In this document: in pieces, positions 1 to 8,788 of the stretch
Numbering within the stretch: the stretch's first letter is position 1
Layout of the letters: the number at the start of each line of letters is the position of its first letter
NCBI GenBank assembly: GCA_963851295.1
Contig: CAWKOS010000001.1
Coordinates: 62,001-126,000, forward strand
Reading direction: 5' to 3'
From: JAOPZW01 sp963851295
GTDB taxonomy: Bacteria > Actinomycetota > Thermoleophilia > Solirubrobacterales > Solirubrobacteraceae
Length of the DNA: 64,000 bases
Translations under genes and position numbers: made by a program
Notes under the pieces: model-generated
Database searches by the model: none
The model's input: the letters and a program-made list of their open reading frames with translations, nothing else
Told to the model about the DNA's origin: nothing

Positions 1-1
1 C

Positions 2-259
2 GTCGTCGCAGTCAACCACGCGGTCGCCGTCGGCTTCGCCGACGGCCCGCGGGCCGGGCTCGCCGTGCTCTGCGAGCCGCTCGCGGACCCGCGCCTGCGC
101 GACTACCAGCCCCTGCACGCCGCGCACGCCGAGCTCCTGCGGCGCGCCGGGGACGCCGAGCAGGCCGCGGCCGCCTACCGCCGCGCGATCGCCCTCTCCG
201 CCAACGCCGTCGAGCGCCGCGAGCTCGAGCGGCGACTTGGCGCGCTCGCGCTCGACTGA
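2..259 (+). CDS. ECF sigma-70 factor, C-terminal fragment (partial)
   Basis: The reading frame is open from the first bases of the window to a stop at 257-259, so only the last 85 residues are present. The segment VNHAVAVGFADGPRAGL followed by a helical repeat with AELLRRAGDAEQAAAAYRRA is typical of the TPR-like C-terminal extension of the ECF sigma factors that carry a DUF6596 domain (the YlaC/SigJ-like group). In that family the N-terminal part holds sigma regions 2 and 4, which lie outside this window. The match is by recalled family pattern and is fairly distinctive. The protein ends about 80 bp before the MFS gene start, so the two may be co-transcribed. A GTG at 65 could be misread as a start, but upstream residues also fit the family. 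Confidence 0.75.
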   Translation, partial: VVAVNHAVAVGFADGPRAGLAVLCEPLADPRLRDYQPLHAAHAELLRRAGDAEQAAAAYRRAIALSANAVERRELERRLGALALD

Positions 260-340
260 CCTGTCGAAACCGCGTCGCGTGCGGCGTCGATCGTGCGAGC
301 CGCAACCTTCGCGGCGCCCCACGATCCACAGGAGAGAGTC

Positions 341-1816
341 ATGCGCAGGGACAAGACGGCAGCACCGCAGGGCGATCCTTCGTCGGATACGCGCACCGCC
401 TGGACGCTGGTGCTCGCGTCGGTGGCGGTGTTCATGACCGCCCTCGACACGCTCGTCGTGACCACCGCGCTCCCCGTGCTGCGCGAGAGCCTGCACGCGA
501 GCCTGCCCAGCCTGGAATGGACGGTCAACGCCTACAACCTCTGCTTCGCGTGCCTCCTGCTGACCGGGGCGGCGCTCGGCGACCGCTTCGGGCGCAGGCG
601 GATGTTCTGCATCGGGCTGGGCGTGTTCACCGCCGCCTCGGCGGCCGCGGCGCTGGCGCCCACCGCCGGCGCGCTCGTCGCCGCGCGCGCCGTGCAGGGC
701 GCCGGGGCCGCGATCGTGACGCCGCTGACCCTCACGCTCATCTCGGCCGCGGTTCCCGCCGAGAAGCGCGGGGCCGCGATCGGGCTGTGGGGCGGCATCG
801 CCGGCCTGGCCGTCGCCGCGGGCCCGGTCGTCGGCGGGGCCGTCGTCGGCGGCCTCGACTGGCACTGGATCTTCTGGATCAACGTCCCGGTCGGCCTCGT
901 CGTCATCCCGCTGGCGGCGACCCGGCTGCGCGAGAGCCGCGGCAGCGCCGCGCGGCTCGACATCCCCGGCCTGGGCCTGGCCGGCGCCGGGCTGCTCGCC
1001 CTCACCTGGGGCCTGGTGCGCGGCAACGGCGCGGGCTGGACGAGCCCGGAGGTGCTCTGCGCGCTCGGCCTCGGCGCCGCGCTGGTGGCAGCGTTCGTCG
1101 CCTGGGAGCGCCGCGCGCCCGAGCCGATGCTGCCGCTCGAGCTCTTCGGCCGTCGCGAGCTTGCGAGCGCCAACGCGGTCAGCTTCTTCATGTACGCCGG
1201 GCTGTTCGGCGTGCTCTTCCTGATGTCGCAGTTCCTGCAGACGGGGCTCGGCTACGGCCCGCTGGACGCCGGGCTGCGCCTGCTGCCGTGGACGGCGCCG
1301 CCCATGATCGTGGCCCCGATCGCGGGCGTGCTCGCGGACCGCTACGGCAACCGCCCCTTCATGGTCCTCGGCCTGGCGCTGCAGGCCGCCGGCTACGCGT
1401 GGGTGGCGCTCATCGTCGCGCCGGGCATGGGCTACGCCGAGCTCGGCCTCGCGTTCACCGTCGCCGGCGTCGGGACGTCGTTCTGCTTCCCGACCGTCGC
1501 CAACGCGGTGATGGGCGGGGCGCCGCCCGAGCTGGCCGGTGTCGCCTCGGGCGCCAACAGCGCGCTGCGCGAGCTCGGGGGCGTGTTCGGGGTCGCGGTC
1601 CTCGCCGCGGTGTTCGCGCACCCGGGGGCGTACGGCTCGCCGCACGTGTTCGTCGCCGGCTTCACGCAGGCGCTGTGGGTCGGCGCGGCGCTGTCGGCGC
1701 TCGGGATCGTCGCGGCGCTGCTCGCCCCGCGGCGCCGTCGCGTCGTGCAGACCAGCCAGGCGCCGGCGAACGCGGCGCAGGCGGGCGCCCTGGCGCTGGC
1801 CACGGGGAGCGACTGA
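341..1816 (+). CDS. MFS transporter, DHA2 (14-TM drug:H+ antiporter) family
   Basis: This 491-residue integral membrane protein probably exports hydrophobic compounds by proton antiport. Visible MFS signatures are motif A (GDRFGRRRMF) after the second helix and the DHA2-type motif C region (GLAVAAGPVVGG), followed by DWHWIFWINVPVG, the usual start of helix 6 in EmrB/QacA relatives. Length and helix count fit the 14-TM group. I chose the ATG at 341 because AGGAGAG lies 5-11 bases upstream; the frame is open further up to 293 but those residues do not look like family sequence. The short basic N-terminus precedes the first helix (AWTLVLASVAVFMTALDT). The substrate cannot be deduced. A perfect GC hairpin follows the stop directly. 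Confidence 0.9.
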   Translation: MRRDKTAAPQGDPSSDTRTAWTLVLASVAVFMTALDTLVVTTALPVLRESLHASLPSLEWTVNAYNLCFACLLLTGAALGDRFGRRRMFCIGLGVFTAASAAAALAPTAGALVAARAVQGAGAAIVTPLTLTLISAAVPAEKRGAAIGLWGGIAGLAVAAGPVVGGAVVGGLDWHWIFWINVPVGLVVIPLAATRLRESRGSAARLDIPGLGLAGAGLLALTWGLVRGNGAGWTSPEVLCALGLGAALVAAFVAWERRAPEPMLPLELFGRRELASANAVSFFMYAGLFGVLFLMSQFLQTGLGYGPLDAGLRLLPWTAPPMIVAPIAGVLADRYGNRPFMVLGLALQAAGYAWVALIVAPGMGYAELGLAFTVAGVGTSFCFPTVANAVMGGAPPELAGVASGANSALRELGGVFGVAVLAAVFAHPGAYGSPHVFVAGFTQALWVGAALSALGIVAALLAPRRRRVVQTSQAPANAAQAGALALATGSD

Positions 1817-1817
1817 G

Positions 1818-1833
1818 CCCCCCGCCCGGGGGG
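1818..1833 (+). terminator. GC-rich hairpin after the MFS gene
   Basis: A perfect palindrome CCCCCCGCCCGGGGGG (six-base-pair stem, four-base loop) begins two bases after the MFS stop codon. Its position suggests an intrinsic-type terminator, but no T-run follows. The identical 16-mer recurs at 3892-3907. Confidence 0.6.
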
Positions 1834-1959
1834 TGTTGCCCCGCCGGCGGCGACCGAGCGATCGAGCGCCGCGTACGTTGCCGAGGTGCCTGGGCAATCG
1901 GTGGTCCTGCGGCAGCGCGCCAGACCCGGACGCGCTGCCGCGGCCATCGCCCGCTCCCG

Positions 1960-3945
1960 TTGATCGAACGCCCGAACCCGGTCCTCGTCGGTCCCGGCGG
2001 GCCCGACCCCTGGCTCGGCGTGAACTTCTGGTCGCGGGCCGGGGGTCCCGACATGTGGCGACGCTTCGACGCCACGCTCGTCGCCCAGGAGCTCGACGTC
2101 CTGGCGCACCACGGGGTCGAGGTCGTGCGGTCGTTCTTCGAGCTGCCGAGCTTCCTGCCCGAGCCGCAGTCCCTCGACGGGCGGCTCGTCGAGCGCTTCG
2201 CGCGCTTCCTGGACCTGTGCACGAAGGCGGGGCTGCGCACGATCCCGACCTTCGTCGTGGGCCACATGTCGGGCGAGAACCGCGACCTGCCATGGCGCGC
2301 CGGCCGCGACCTCTACCGCGACGGCTTCATGCTCGCCCAGCAGGCGTGGTTCGTACGTCGCATGACCGAGCGCCTCCACGCCCATCCCGCGGTCGCCGGC
2401 TGGCTGCTCTCCAACGAGATGCCGCTCTACGGCGGCGAGACCGACGCCGACTCCGCGTGGGCCTGGGCCGAGCTGCTCGTCCAGGCGGTCCGCGCGGGCG
2501 GCGGACGCCAGCCCGTCTCCACCGGCGACGGCGCCTGGGGCATCGAGACCACCGGGGCCGACAACGGCTTCCGCCTGCGGCGCCTGGCCGGCGTCGTCGA
2601 CTTCGTCGGGCCGCACAGCTACCCGCTCGAGCGCGACGAGTGGCGCCAGCTGCTCTCGCCGGCGTTCGCGTGCGAGCTCAGCCACTTCGGCGCGCCCGTG
2701 ATCCTGGAGGAGTTCGGGGCGACCTCGGCCTTCGCCGACGACGAGAACATCGCCGCGTACTACCGCCACGTCCTGCACACCTCGCTGCTCGCGGGCGCAA
2801 CCGGCTGGCTGGGCTGGAACAACACCGACTTCGCGCTCGTCGACTCCGACCCCTATCGCCATCACGCCTTCGAGCTGCGCTTCGGGCTGACCGACGCCGC
2901 GGGCAGGCCCAAGCCGGCGCTCGCCGAGCTCGCCGCCTTCCGGCGCGTGCTGGACGCTGTGGACCTGCCGCGCTGCCGGCGCGCGGTCGCACGCGTGGGG
3001 ATCGTCGTCAGCTCCTACCTCGAGGCCGACCACCCGTTCACCGTCGACGCGGCGCGGGCGACGATCCGCGACGTCGCGCTGCAGTCCTACGTGAGCGCCC
3101 GCGCCGCCGACCTGGGCCCCGCGCTCGTCCGCGAGCTCGACGGGATCCCCTACGCGGACCTGCTCGTCGTCCCCTCCACCCAGGCCCTCACCGGGCCCGG
3201 GTGGCGCGCGCTCGCCGAGCACGCGGCGGCGGGGGCGATCGTCTTCGTCTCCTACTTCGCGGGCGATGCCCCCGTCCATCGCGGGCTCTGGCATCCCGAC
3301 CTCGAGGGCTTCTTCGGCGTGCGCCACCGGCTGCGCTACGGCCTCGTGGACCCGATCGAGGGCGACGAGGTCGTGTGGCGCCTCGAGCTCGGTCTCGGCG
3401 ACCTGCGCGCGGGAGACGAGCTTCGCTTCGCCGTCGCGGGCAACGAGCACGGCCGGGCCTTCCTCCCCGTCGAGCCCGACGGGGCACAGGTCGTGGCGCG
3501 CGACGGCGCCGGGCGCCCCGGCCTGCTCGAGCGGCGGGTCGGGCGCGGAGCGATCGTCCTGAGCACCTACCCGGTCGAGTACCTCGCCGCGCGCTCGGGG
3601 GCCGTCAACCCCAACGACATCGTGCGCCTCTACGACGCGCTCGCGGCGCGCGCCGACTGCCGCCCGCCCGTCCGCGTCGCGCGCCCCGACGTGCACGTCG
3701 ATCGGCTCGTCCGCGACGACGGCCGCGTGCTGACGTGGTTCGTCTCCTACTGCGACGAGGCGCTCGTGATCCTCCCCGAGCTCGCCGCCGGCCTGGGCCT
3801 GCGCGACCTCGCAGCGGACGAGTGGCGCGAGACCGTCTCGCTGGCCCCGCGCGGCGTCGCGATCGCCGAGCTCGACCTCCGCCGAGACCGACCCCCCGCC
3901 CGGGGGGATGCGGTCGCGACGGAGGATCGGGCCGATCCCCGGTGA
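1960..3945 (+). CDS. glycoside hydrolase-like protein (GH5/mannanase-type barrel plus GH42-like C-terminal domain)
   Basis: The 661-residue product starts with a probable TIM barrel (roughly residues 1-325). Barrel landmarks include GVNFWSRAGGP near the N-terminus, GWLLSNEMPLYGG (an Asn-Glu pair after strand 4, the usual acid/base position of clan GH-A enzymes) and VILEEFGATSAF (a Glu at the usual nucleophile position). The region from about 345 resembles the amidotransferase-like middle domain of GH42 galactosidases (DLLVVPSTQALTGPGWRALAEH), followed by a beta-rich C-terminus. This suggests action on beta-mannosidic or beta-galactosidic substrates, but the substrate is unknown. No signal peptide is visible, so it is probably cytoplasmic. 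The TTG at 1960 is the best start but has no clear ribosome-binding site; an upstream start is possible. A terminator-like palindrome lies inside the last 55 bases. Confidence 0.7.
   Translation: MIERPNPVLVGPGGPDPWLGVNFWSRAGGPDMWRRFDATLVAQELDVLAHHGVEVVRSFFELPSFLPEPQSLDGRLVERFARFLDLCTKAGLRTIPTFVVGHMSGENRDLPWRAGRDLYRDGFMLAQQAWFVRRMTERLHAHPAVAGWLLSNEMPLYGGETDADSAWAWAELLVQAVRAGGGRQPVSTGDGAWGIETTGADNGFRLRRLAGVVDFVGPHSYPLERDEWRQLLSPAFACELSHFGAPVILEEFGATSAFADDENIAAYYRHVLHTSLLAGATGWLGWNNTDFALVDSDPYRHHAFELRFGLTDAAGRPKPALAELAAFRRVLDAVDLPRCRRAVARVGIVVSSYLEADHPFTVDAARATIRDVALQSYVSARAADLGPALVRELDGIPYADLLVVPSTQALTGPGWRALAEHAAAGAIVFVSYFAGDAPVHRGLWHPDLEGFFGVRHRLRYGLVDPIEGDEVVWRLELGLGDLRAGDELRFAVAGNEHGRAFLPVEPDGAQVVARDGAGRPGLLERRVGRGAIVLSTYPVEYLAARSGAVNPNDIVRLYDALAARADCRPPVRVARPDVHVDRLVRDDGRVLTWFVSYCDEALVILPELAAGLGLRDLAADEWRETVSLAPRGVAIAELDLRRDRPPARGDAVATEDRADPR
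3892..3907 (+). repeat. second copy of the 16-bp CCCCCCGCCCGGGGGG palindrome
   Basis: This hairpin is identical to the one at 1818-1833 and the two copies bracket the glycoside-hydrolase gene. This copy lies 38 bases before the stop codon rather than after it, which is unusual for a terminator and may mean that the annotated 3' end has changed. Confidence 0.55.
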
Positions 3946-4054
3946 CCACGGGGATCGCGGTCCGACGGGGCCGTCACCGGCTGGGGCTAGCCCCCGAGCG
4001 ACGACGCCAGCCGGCCGGATGGCGCACCGTCGCGGGCGCGGAGACATTGCCGGC

Positions 4055-6238
4055 ATGCAATCGAAGACGTTCGCGGCGCGTGCCGGACGGTGGAGCGCCA
4101 AGCACCGCAAGACGGCCATCTGGGGCTGGCTGGCGTTCGTCGCCGTCGCCTTCGTGGCGGGCAACGCCATCGGCGTCAAGTCGCCCGCCAACGCCGGCGA
4201 CTACGTCGGCGACTCGGGGCGCGGCGACAAGCTGCTCAACGACCACCCGCGCCATCAGGACGACGAGAGCGTTCTCGTCCAGGCGCCCAAGGGCGCCCGC
4301 GCGACCGACCCGGCCGTGCGCAAGGCGGTCGACGACGTCATCGCGGGCGTCTCGCGCCAGCCGGGCGTCACCGACGTCAGGTCGCCCTACGCGAAGGGCA
4401 ACCAGGGCCAGGTCTCCAAGGACGGCCGCTCCGTGCTCGTCGAGCTCGAGGTCAAGGACGACGACGGCCAGGCGAGCTCCCTCGTCGGGCCGGTGCTCGC
4501 CGAGGTCGACCGGGTGCAGGCCGCCAACCCGAAGGTGTTCGTGGGCCAGTTCGGCGGCGCGAGCGCCGACAACGCGGTCTCCGACGCCCAGGCCGACGAC
4601 TTCCACCGCGCGGAGTTCCTCTCGCTGCCGATCACGCTGATCATCCTCGTCCTCGCCTCCGGCGGCCTGGTCGCCGCGGGCATCCCGCTGCTGCTCGGCC
4701 TGACCGCCGTGATGGCCACGCTCGGGCTGGTCGCGATCCCCAGCCAGCTCGTCCCCATGGACGACACCGTCAGCTCGATCGTGCTGCTCGTCGGCCTGGC
4801 CGTCGGCGTCGACTACACGCTCTTCTACCTGCGCCGCGCCCGCGAGGAGCGCGCCCGCGGCGCCGGGAAGATCGAGGCCGTCCACACGGCCGCGGCGACC
4901 TCGGGCCGCGCCGTGCTCGTCTCGGGCTTCACGGTCATGGCCGCCATGTCCGGGATGTTCCTCGCCGGCGTGCACACCTTCACCGCGCTCGGCGTCGGCG
5001 CGATCATGGTCGTCGCCGTCGCGATGATCGGCTCGGTCACCGTCGTGCCCGCCGTGCTCGCGTGGCTCGGCGACCGCGTCGACAAGGGCCGCATCCCGCT
5101 GCTGCATCGCCTGCGCCGGGGCGACGGGAACAGCCGCGCCTGGGGCTGGATCCTCACCCGGGTCCTCGAGCGCCCGCTCGCCGCGACGGTCATCTCGGCC
5201 GGCATCCTCGTCGCCCTGGCATGGCCGGCCCTGCACATGCACACGGTCCTGACCGGCACCGACGACCTGCCGCGCAAGCTCGCGGTCATGCGGACCTACG
5301 ACCGCATGCAGGCCGCGTTCCCCGGCGGGCAGATCCCGGCGGTCGTGGTCATCGAGGCGCCGGACGTGACGACGCCGGCGCTCACCGCCGCGACGAAGAA
5401 GCTCGGCGACCGGGCCTTCGCCACCGGGCTCATGAACGGCCCCCTCGCCACCGAGGTCAGCCCCGACCACCGGGTCCTCGCCGTCTCGATCCCGACCGTG
5501 GGGACCGGCACCGACCGAGCGTCCATCGATGCGCTCGCCGCCCTGCGCGGAGGCATCGTCCGCGACACCGTCGGCGCCGTTCCCGGCGTCCGGCACGCCT
5601 ACGTGACCGGCGTCGCGTCGGGCACGAAGGACTTCAACGACCTGCTCGGGTCACGGACCCCGATCGTCTTCGCCTTCGTGCTGTCGCTCTCCTTCGTCCT
5701 GCTGCTGGTCACCTTCCGCTCGATCGTGATCCCGGTCAAGGCGATCGTCCTCAACCTGCTCTCCGTCGGGGCCGCCTACGGAGCGCTGGTGCTCGTCTTC
5801 CAGGAAGGCCACCTGCAGGGCCTGCTGGGGTACCGGTCCAACGGCGGCGTGGTGAGCTGGCTGCCGATGTTCCTCTTCGTGATCCTCTTCGGCCTCTCGA
5901 TGGACTACCACGTGTTCATCCTCACCCGGATCCGCGAGGCCTTCGATGGCGGCATGAGGACCGAGGACGCCATCGCGCACGGGATCAAGTCCACCGCCGG
6001 CACCGTCACGAGCGCCGCGGTCGTCATGGTGGCCGTCTTCGCGATCTTCGCCGGCCTGAGCTCGCTGGAGTTCAAGCAGATGGGCGTCGGCCTCTGCGTC
6101 GCGATCCTCATCGACGCGACGATCGTCCGCGCCATCCTGCTCCCCGCGACGATGAAGCTCCTGGGCGACTGGAACTGGTACCTGCCCAGGCGGCTGAGCT
6201 GGCTGCCGCGCGTCAGCGACGCGCCGGCGCGTCCGTGA
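4055..6238 (+). CDS. MMPL/RND-family transporter
   Basis: This 727-residue protein is a member of the MMPL branch of RND proteins, which export lipids, drugs or other hydrophobic molecules using the proton gradient. It has the expected duplicated plan: one N-terminal helix (TAIWGWLAFVAVAFVAGNAIG), an extracytoplasmic loop, five helices including SSIVLLVGLAVGVDYTLFYL, then a second helix, second loop and five more helices with FLFVILFGLSMDYHVFILTRI. The two GxxxDY/SMDYH segments are the family's conserved helix-4 and helix-10 proton-relay positions. The ATG at 4055 is chosen because MQSKTFAARAGRWSAKHRK is a typical basic leader; GGAG lies 12 bases upstream. The gene stands alone between the hydrolase and YihY genes, and its substrate is unknown. 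Confidence 0.9.
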   Translation: MQSKTFAARAGRWSAKHRKTAIWGWLAFVAVAFVAGNAIGVKSPANAGDYVGDSGRGDKLLNDHPRHQDDESVLVQAPKGARATDPAVRKAVDDVIAGVSRQPGVTDVRSPYAKGNQGQVSKDGRSVLVELEVKDDDGQASSLVGPVLAEVDRVQAANPKVFVGQFGGASADNAVSDAQADDFHRAEFLSLPITLIILVLASGGLVAAGIPLLLGLTAVMATLGLVAIPSQLVPMDDTVSSIVLLVGLAVGVDYTLFYLRRAREERARGAGKIEAVHTAAATSGRAVLVSGFTVMAAMSGMFLAGVHTFTALGVGAIMVVAVAMIGSVTVVPAVLAWLGDRVDKGRIPLLHRLRRGDGNSRAWGWILTRVLERPLAATVISAGILVALAWPALHMHTVLTGTDDLPRKLAVMRTYDRMQAAFPGGQIPAVVVIEAPDVTTPALTAATKKLGDRAFATGLMNGPLATEVSPDHRVLAVSIPTVGTGTDRASIDALAALRGGIVRDTVGAVPGVRHAYVTGVASGTKDFNDLLGSRTPIVFAFVLSLSFVLLLVTFRSIVIPVKAIVLNLLSVGAAYGALVLVFQEGHLQGLLGYRSNGGVVSWLPMFLFVILFGLSMDYHVFILTRIREAFDGGMRTEDAIAHGIKSTAGTVTSAAVVMVAVFAIFAGLSSLEFKQMGVGLCVAILIDATIVRAILLPATMKLLGDWNWYLPRRLSWLPRVSDAPARP

Positions 6239-6284
6239 GCGCGCGGCCGCCGCGACACGGCGAAGTTGGCGCGCCATGAGCCGA

Positions 6285-6309
6285 GTGGAACGCGTCGGCG
6301 CGCGGGTAC
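6285..6309 (+). promoter_or_regulatory. candidate SigF/SigB-type promoter of the YihY gene
   Basis: GTGG at 6285-6288 is followed after 15 bases by GGGTAC at 6304-6309, matching the general GTTT-N15-GGGTA plan of SigB/SigF promoters in its GT and GGGTA parts. The predicted transcript would carry a leader of about 25 bases that includes the GGAGGAG ribosome-binding site. Confidence 0.5.
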
Positions 6310-6340
6310 GGCGTGCGCAACCCGCTTGGAGGAGACGGCC

Positions 6341-7336
6341 ATGGCCCGCACCACCCAACCCGACCGACTCGGCCACGAAGGCGCGTTCGATGCCCGCAAC
6401 GGGCGCAACGAGGCGCCCGAGACCCCGACCGATCTGCGCGCCGCGGCGTGGCGCGGAGTGCTCACGCGCACCGTGCGCGAGTTCAAGCGCGACAACATCA
6501 CGGTGTGGGCGGCGGCGCTCACCTACTACGGCGTGCTGGCCATCTTCCCGGCGATCATCGCGCTCGTCTCGATCCTCGGGCTCGTCGGCACCTCGGCCAC
6601 GCAGCCGCTGCTCGACAACCTCGGATCGGTCGCACCGGGGCCCGCGAAGGACATCCTGACCAGCGCGCTGCAGAACCTGCAGCGCAGCCGCGGGTCGGCC
6701 GGACTCATGTTCTTCGTCGGTCTCCTGGTCGCGCTGTGGTCGGCGTCGGGCTACGTGGCGGCCTTCATGCAGGCCGCCAACGCGATCTACGACATCGACG
6801 AGGGCCGCCCGATCTGGAAGACGGTCCCGGTGCGCCTGTCCGTGACCATCGTGCTCGTGCTGATGCTGGCCATCAGCGCGGTGGCCGTCGTGCTCACGGG
6901 GTCACTGGCCAAGCAGGCGGGCAATGTGATCGGCGTGGGCAGCACCTTCGTGACCGTCTGGGACATCGCCAAGTGGCCGGTGCTGCTGCTCATCGTCAGC
7001 CTGATGTTCGCGATCCTCTACTACGCCACGCCCAACGTGAAGCAGCCCGGGTTCCGCTGGGTCAGCCCGGGCGGCATCCTCGCCGTGGTCCTGTGGATCA
7101 TCGCCTCGGCCGCCTTCGCCTTCTACGTGGCGAACTTCGCCTCCTACAACAAGACCTACGGCGCGCTCGCCGGCCCCGTGATCTTCCTCGTGTGGCTGTG
7201 GCTCTCGAACGTCGCCGTGCTGCTGGGGGCCGAGCTCAACGCCGAGCTCGAGCGCGGCCGGCGCATCGAGGGCGGCCATCCCGCCGACGTCGAGCCGTTC
7301 GTCGAGCCGCGCGACACGCGCGCGTTCGACGACTGA
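6341..7336 (+). CDS. YihY/BrkB family inner-membrane protein
   Basis: The 331-residue product is a polytopic YihY/virulence-factor-BrkB family protein. The diagnostic N-terminal segment (DNITVWAAALTYYGVLAIFPAI) is present, followed by about five further membrane helices and the family's C-terminal block GPVIFLVWLWLSNVAVLLGAELNAELER. The older assignment as ribonuclease BN is not supported for this family, so the molecular function remains unknown. The ATG at 6341 has a strong GGAGGAGA ribosome-binding site eight bases upstream, and the frame extends upstream without family sequence. A GGGTAC element upstream suggests stress-sigma control. Confidence 0.9.
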   Translation: MARTTQPDRLGHEGAFDARNGRNEAPETPTDLRAAAWRGVLTRTVREFKRDNITVWAAALTYYGVLAIFPAIIALVSILGLVGTSATQPLLDNLGSVAPGPAKDILTSALQNLQRSRGSAGLMFFVGLLVALWSASGYVAAFMQAANAIYDIDEGRPIWKTVPVRLSVTIVLVLMLAISAVAVVLTGSLAKQAGNVIGVGSTFVTVWDIAKWPVLLLIVSLMFAILYYATPNVKQPGFRWVSPGGILAVVLWIIASAAFAFYVANFASYNKTYGALAGPVIFLVWLWLSNVAVLLGAELNAELERGRRIEGGHPADVEPFVEPRDTRAFDD

Positions 7337-7355
7337 CCGCGGGTAGGCCCACGGC

Positions 7356-8252
7356 ATGGAGGGTGAGCGGCTGACCGGCGGCGAGCTTCAGGCCGCGCTG
7401 TCGAACGCGGTCGTGCGCATCATGCGCGAGTTCTACGGCAAGGGGGCCGCGCGCTCGCGCACGATGCTCTTCGACGAGTACGTCTTCGTGGTCCTCGAGG
7501 ACATCCTGACCACGGCCGAGATGACGCTGCGCAACGGCGGCGCGGGCGAGCTCGTGCAGCGGGTGCGCCTGACCTTCGAGGACATCATGACGGCGACCTT
7601 CGTGGGCGAGGTCGAGCGCCTGACCGGCCGCACCGTGGTGGCGTATCACAGCCAGGTCGTCCTCGAACCACCCAGCGGCTTTGAGATCTTCGTGCTGGAC
7701 CCCGGCCAGGACGACGCGGGCGACGGGCGCGCCGAGGAGGAGACCGAGCCGGTCGAGGCCGCGCATCTGCGACCGCCCGGCAAGGTCGGCGACGCAGACC
7801 AGCTGCCGTCCCCCGGCGAGCGGGGAGAACCGGCGACGGGCGGCGAGCCGGAGGGGTCGCCGGGAGGCCCCGCCGCGACGCGCGCCGCGGTCTCCAATGC
7901 CGTCGTGCGCCTGATGAACGATCTCTACGGCAAGGGCGCCGCCCGCACGCGCACGTTCATCGCGGACCAGCACGTCTTCTGTGCGCTGGAGGGCGTCCTC
8001 ACCACCGTCGAGCGCACGCTGGTCGAGGCCGGTGAGACCGACCTGGTGCGCGAGCTGCGCGTGCGCTTCGGCGAGCTGGTGCGCCCCGTGGTCACCGCCG
8101 AGGTCGCCCGGCTGCTCGGGCGCCAGGTCGTGGCCATGGAGACCCAGCTCGTCTACGACCCGGACACGCTGTTTCTCATCTTCGTGCTCGGCGACGGGCG
8201 CCGCAGCGAGCCGACCGACGGGGAGGGCGAGGTCTCCGCCGCGGAGGCCTGA
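7356..8252 (+). CDS. tandem DUF2294 (MpsC-type) protein
   Basis: This 298-residue protein contains two copies of the DUF2294 domain, now also named MpsC after a proposed membrane-potential role in staphylococci. Copy 1 (about residues 8-115) contains LSNAVVRIMREFYGKGAARSRT and copy 2 (about 170-280) contains VSNAVVRLMNDLYGKGAARTRT; both continue with a helical stretch, an EVERLTGR/EVARLLGR segment and a C-terminal FEIFVLD/FLIFVLG strand. An acidic, Pro/Gly-rich linker separates them. Proteins of this family usually have a single domain of about 110-130 residues, so this looks like an internal gene duplication. There are no membrane segments. GGGTAG lies 9 bases before the ATG with no ribosome-binding site, suggesting a leaderless transcript. 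Confidence 0.85.
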   Translation: MEGERLTGGELQAALSNAVVRIMREFYGKGAARSRTMLFDEYVFVVLEDILTTAEMTLRNGGAGELVQRVRLTFEDIMTATFVGEVERLTGRTVVAYHSQVVLEPPSGFEIFVLDPGQDDAGDGRAEEETEPVEAAHLRPPGKVGDADQLPSPGERGEPATGGEPEGSPGGPAATRAAVSNAVVRLMNDLYGKGAARTRTFIADQHVFCALEGVLTTVERTLVEAGETDLVRELRVRFGELVRPVVTAEVARLLGRQVVAMETQLVYDPDTLFLIFVLGDGRRSEPTDGEGEVSAAEA

Positions 8253-8431
8253 GGCGGCCGGCGCCGGGGGCGGCGCTATCATCGCCTGCGGTCGTACGGT
8301 GACGCGCCGCGCGCGGGACCGGGGGCCATGGGGTGCAACGGGTGGGTCGTGACGCCGCCGACAAGGTGGCCTCTCGCCTGGAAGACGATCGCTGGCGCCG
8401 ACAGGCGCCGGTACGTACAGGCGAGGTACAC

Positions 8432-8788
8432 ATGGCCGACCAGCAAGCCCGCGTCGTCGTCGACGCTGAAGACCCGCTCGGGGAGGTCCTGGAGACCTTC
8501 CGGGCGACCACCGGCCGCGGGGAGATGTCCCGCGCCATGAGGCTGGCACGTGCGGCGCGCGCCGCCGCGTTGAGCCTGCCGGGCGCGCGCTGCGCCCTCA
8601 CCGCGGTGACCGTCTCCGCGTTTCCCGCCGGCGGCTACTTGGTCGAGCTGCGCTTCGTCGCCCACACCTCGATGACGCCCGAGCTGCGCCAAGCGATCAG
8701 CCAGCAGGTCCGCCAGGCCGCAGACGAGCGCGGCCTCGGCCCCTACCTCGAGAGCGTCTCGATCGTCGCAGGGGAGCTGCGGCCGTGA
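8432..8788 (+). CDS. hypothetical 118-residue protein coupled to sigma factor
   Basis: I do not recognise this protein with certainty. It has a basic helical region (SRAMRLARAARAAALSLPGARCALTAVTVS) followed by GGYLVELRFVAHTSM and a C-terminal helix-strand ending in LESVSIVAGELRP. This alternation vaguely recalls the Asp23/Gls24 envelope-stress fold, but the resemblance is weak. The ATG at 8432 is the first good start after GCGAGGTACAC; no strong ribosome-binding site is seen. Its stop codon overlaps the GTG start of the sigma-factor gene by four bases (GTGA), so the two proteins are very probably made together. A regulatory role for the sigma factor is a guess from that coupling only. Confidence 0.6.
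   Translation: MADQQARVVVDAEDPLGEVLETFRATTGRGEMSRAMRLARAARAAALSLPGARCALTAVTVSAFPAGGYLVELRFVAHTSMTPELRQAISQQVRQAADERGLGPYLESVSIVAGELRP

Noticed and set aside
1432..4191. 919-codon open frame on the minus strand
   Set aside because: It is antisense to the MFS and hydrolase genes; sequence is a low-complexity shadow of GC-rich codons without domains.
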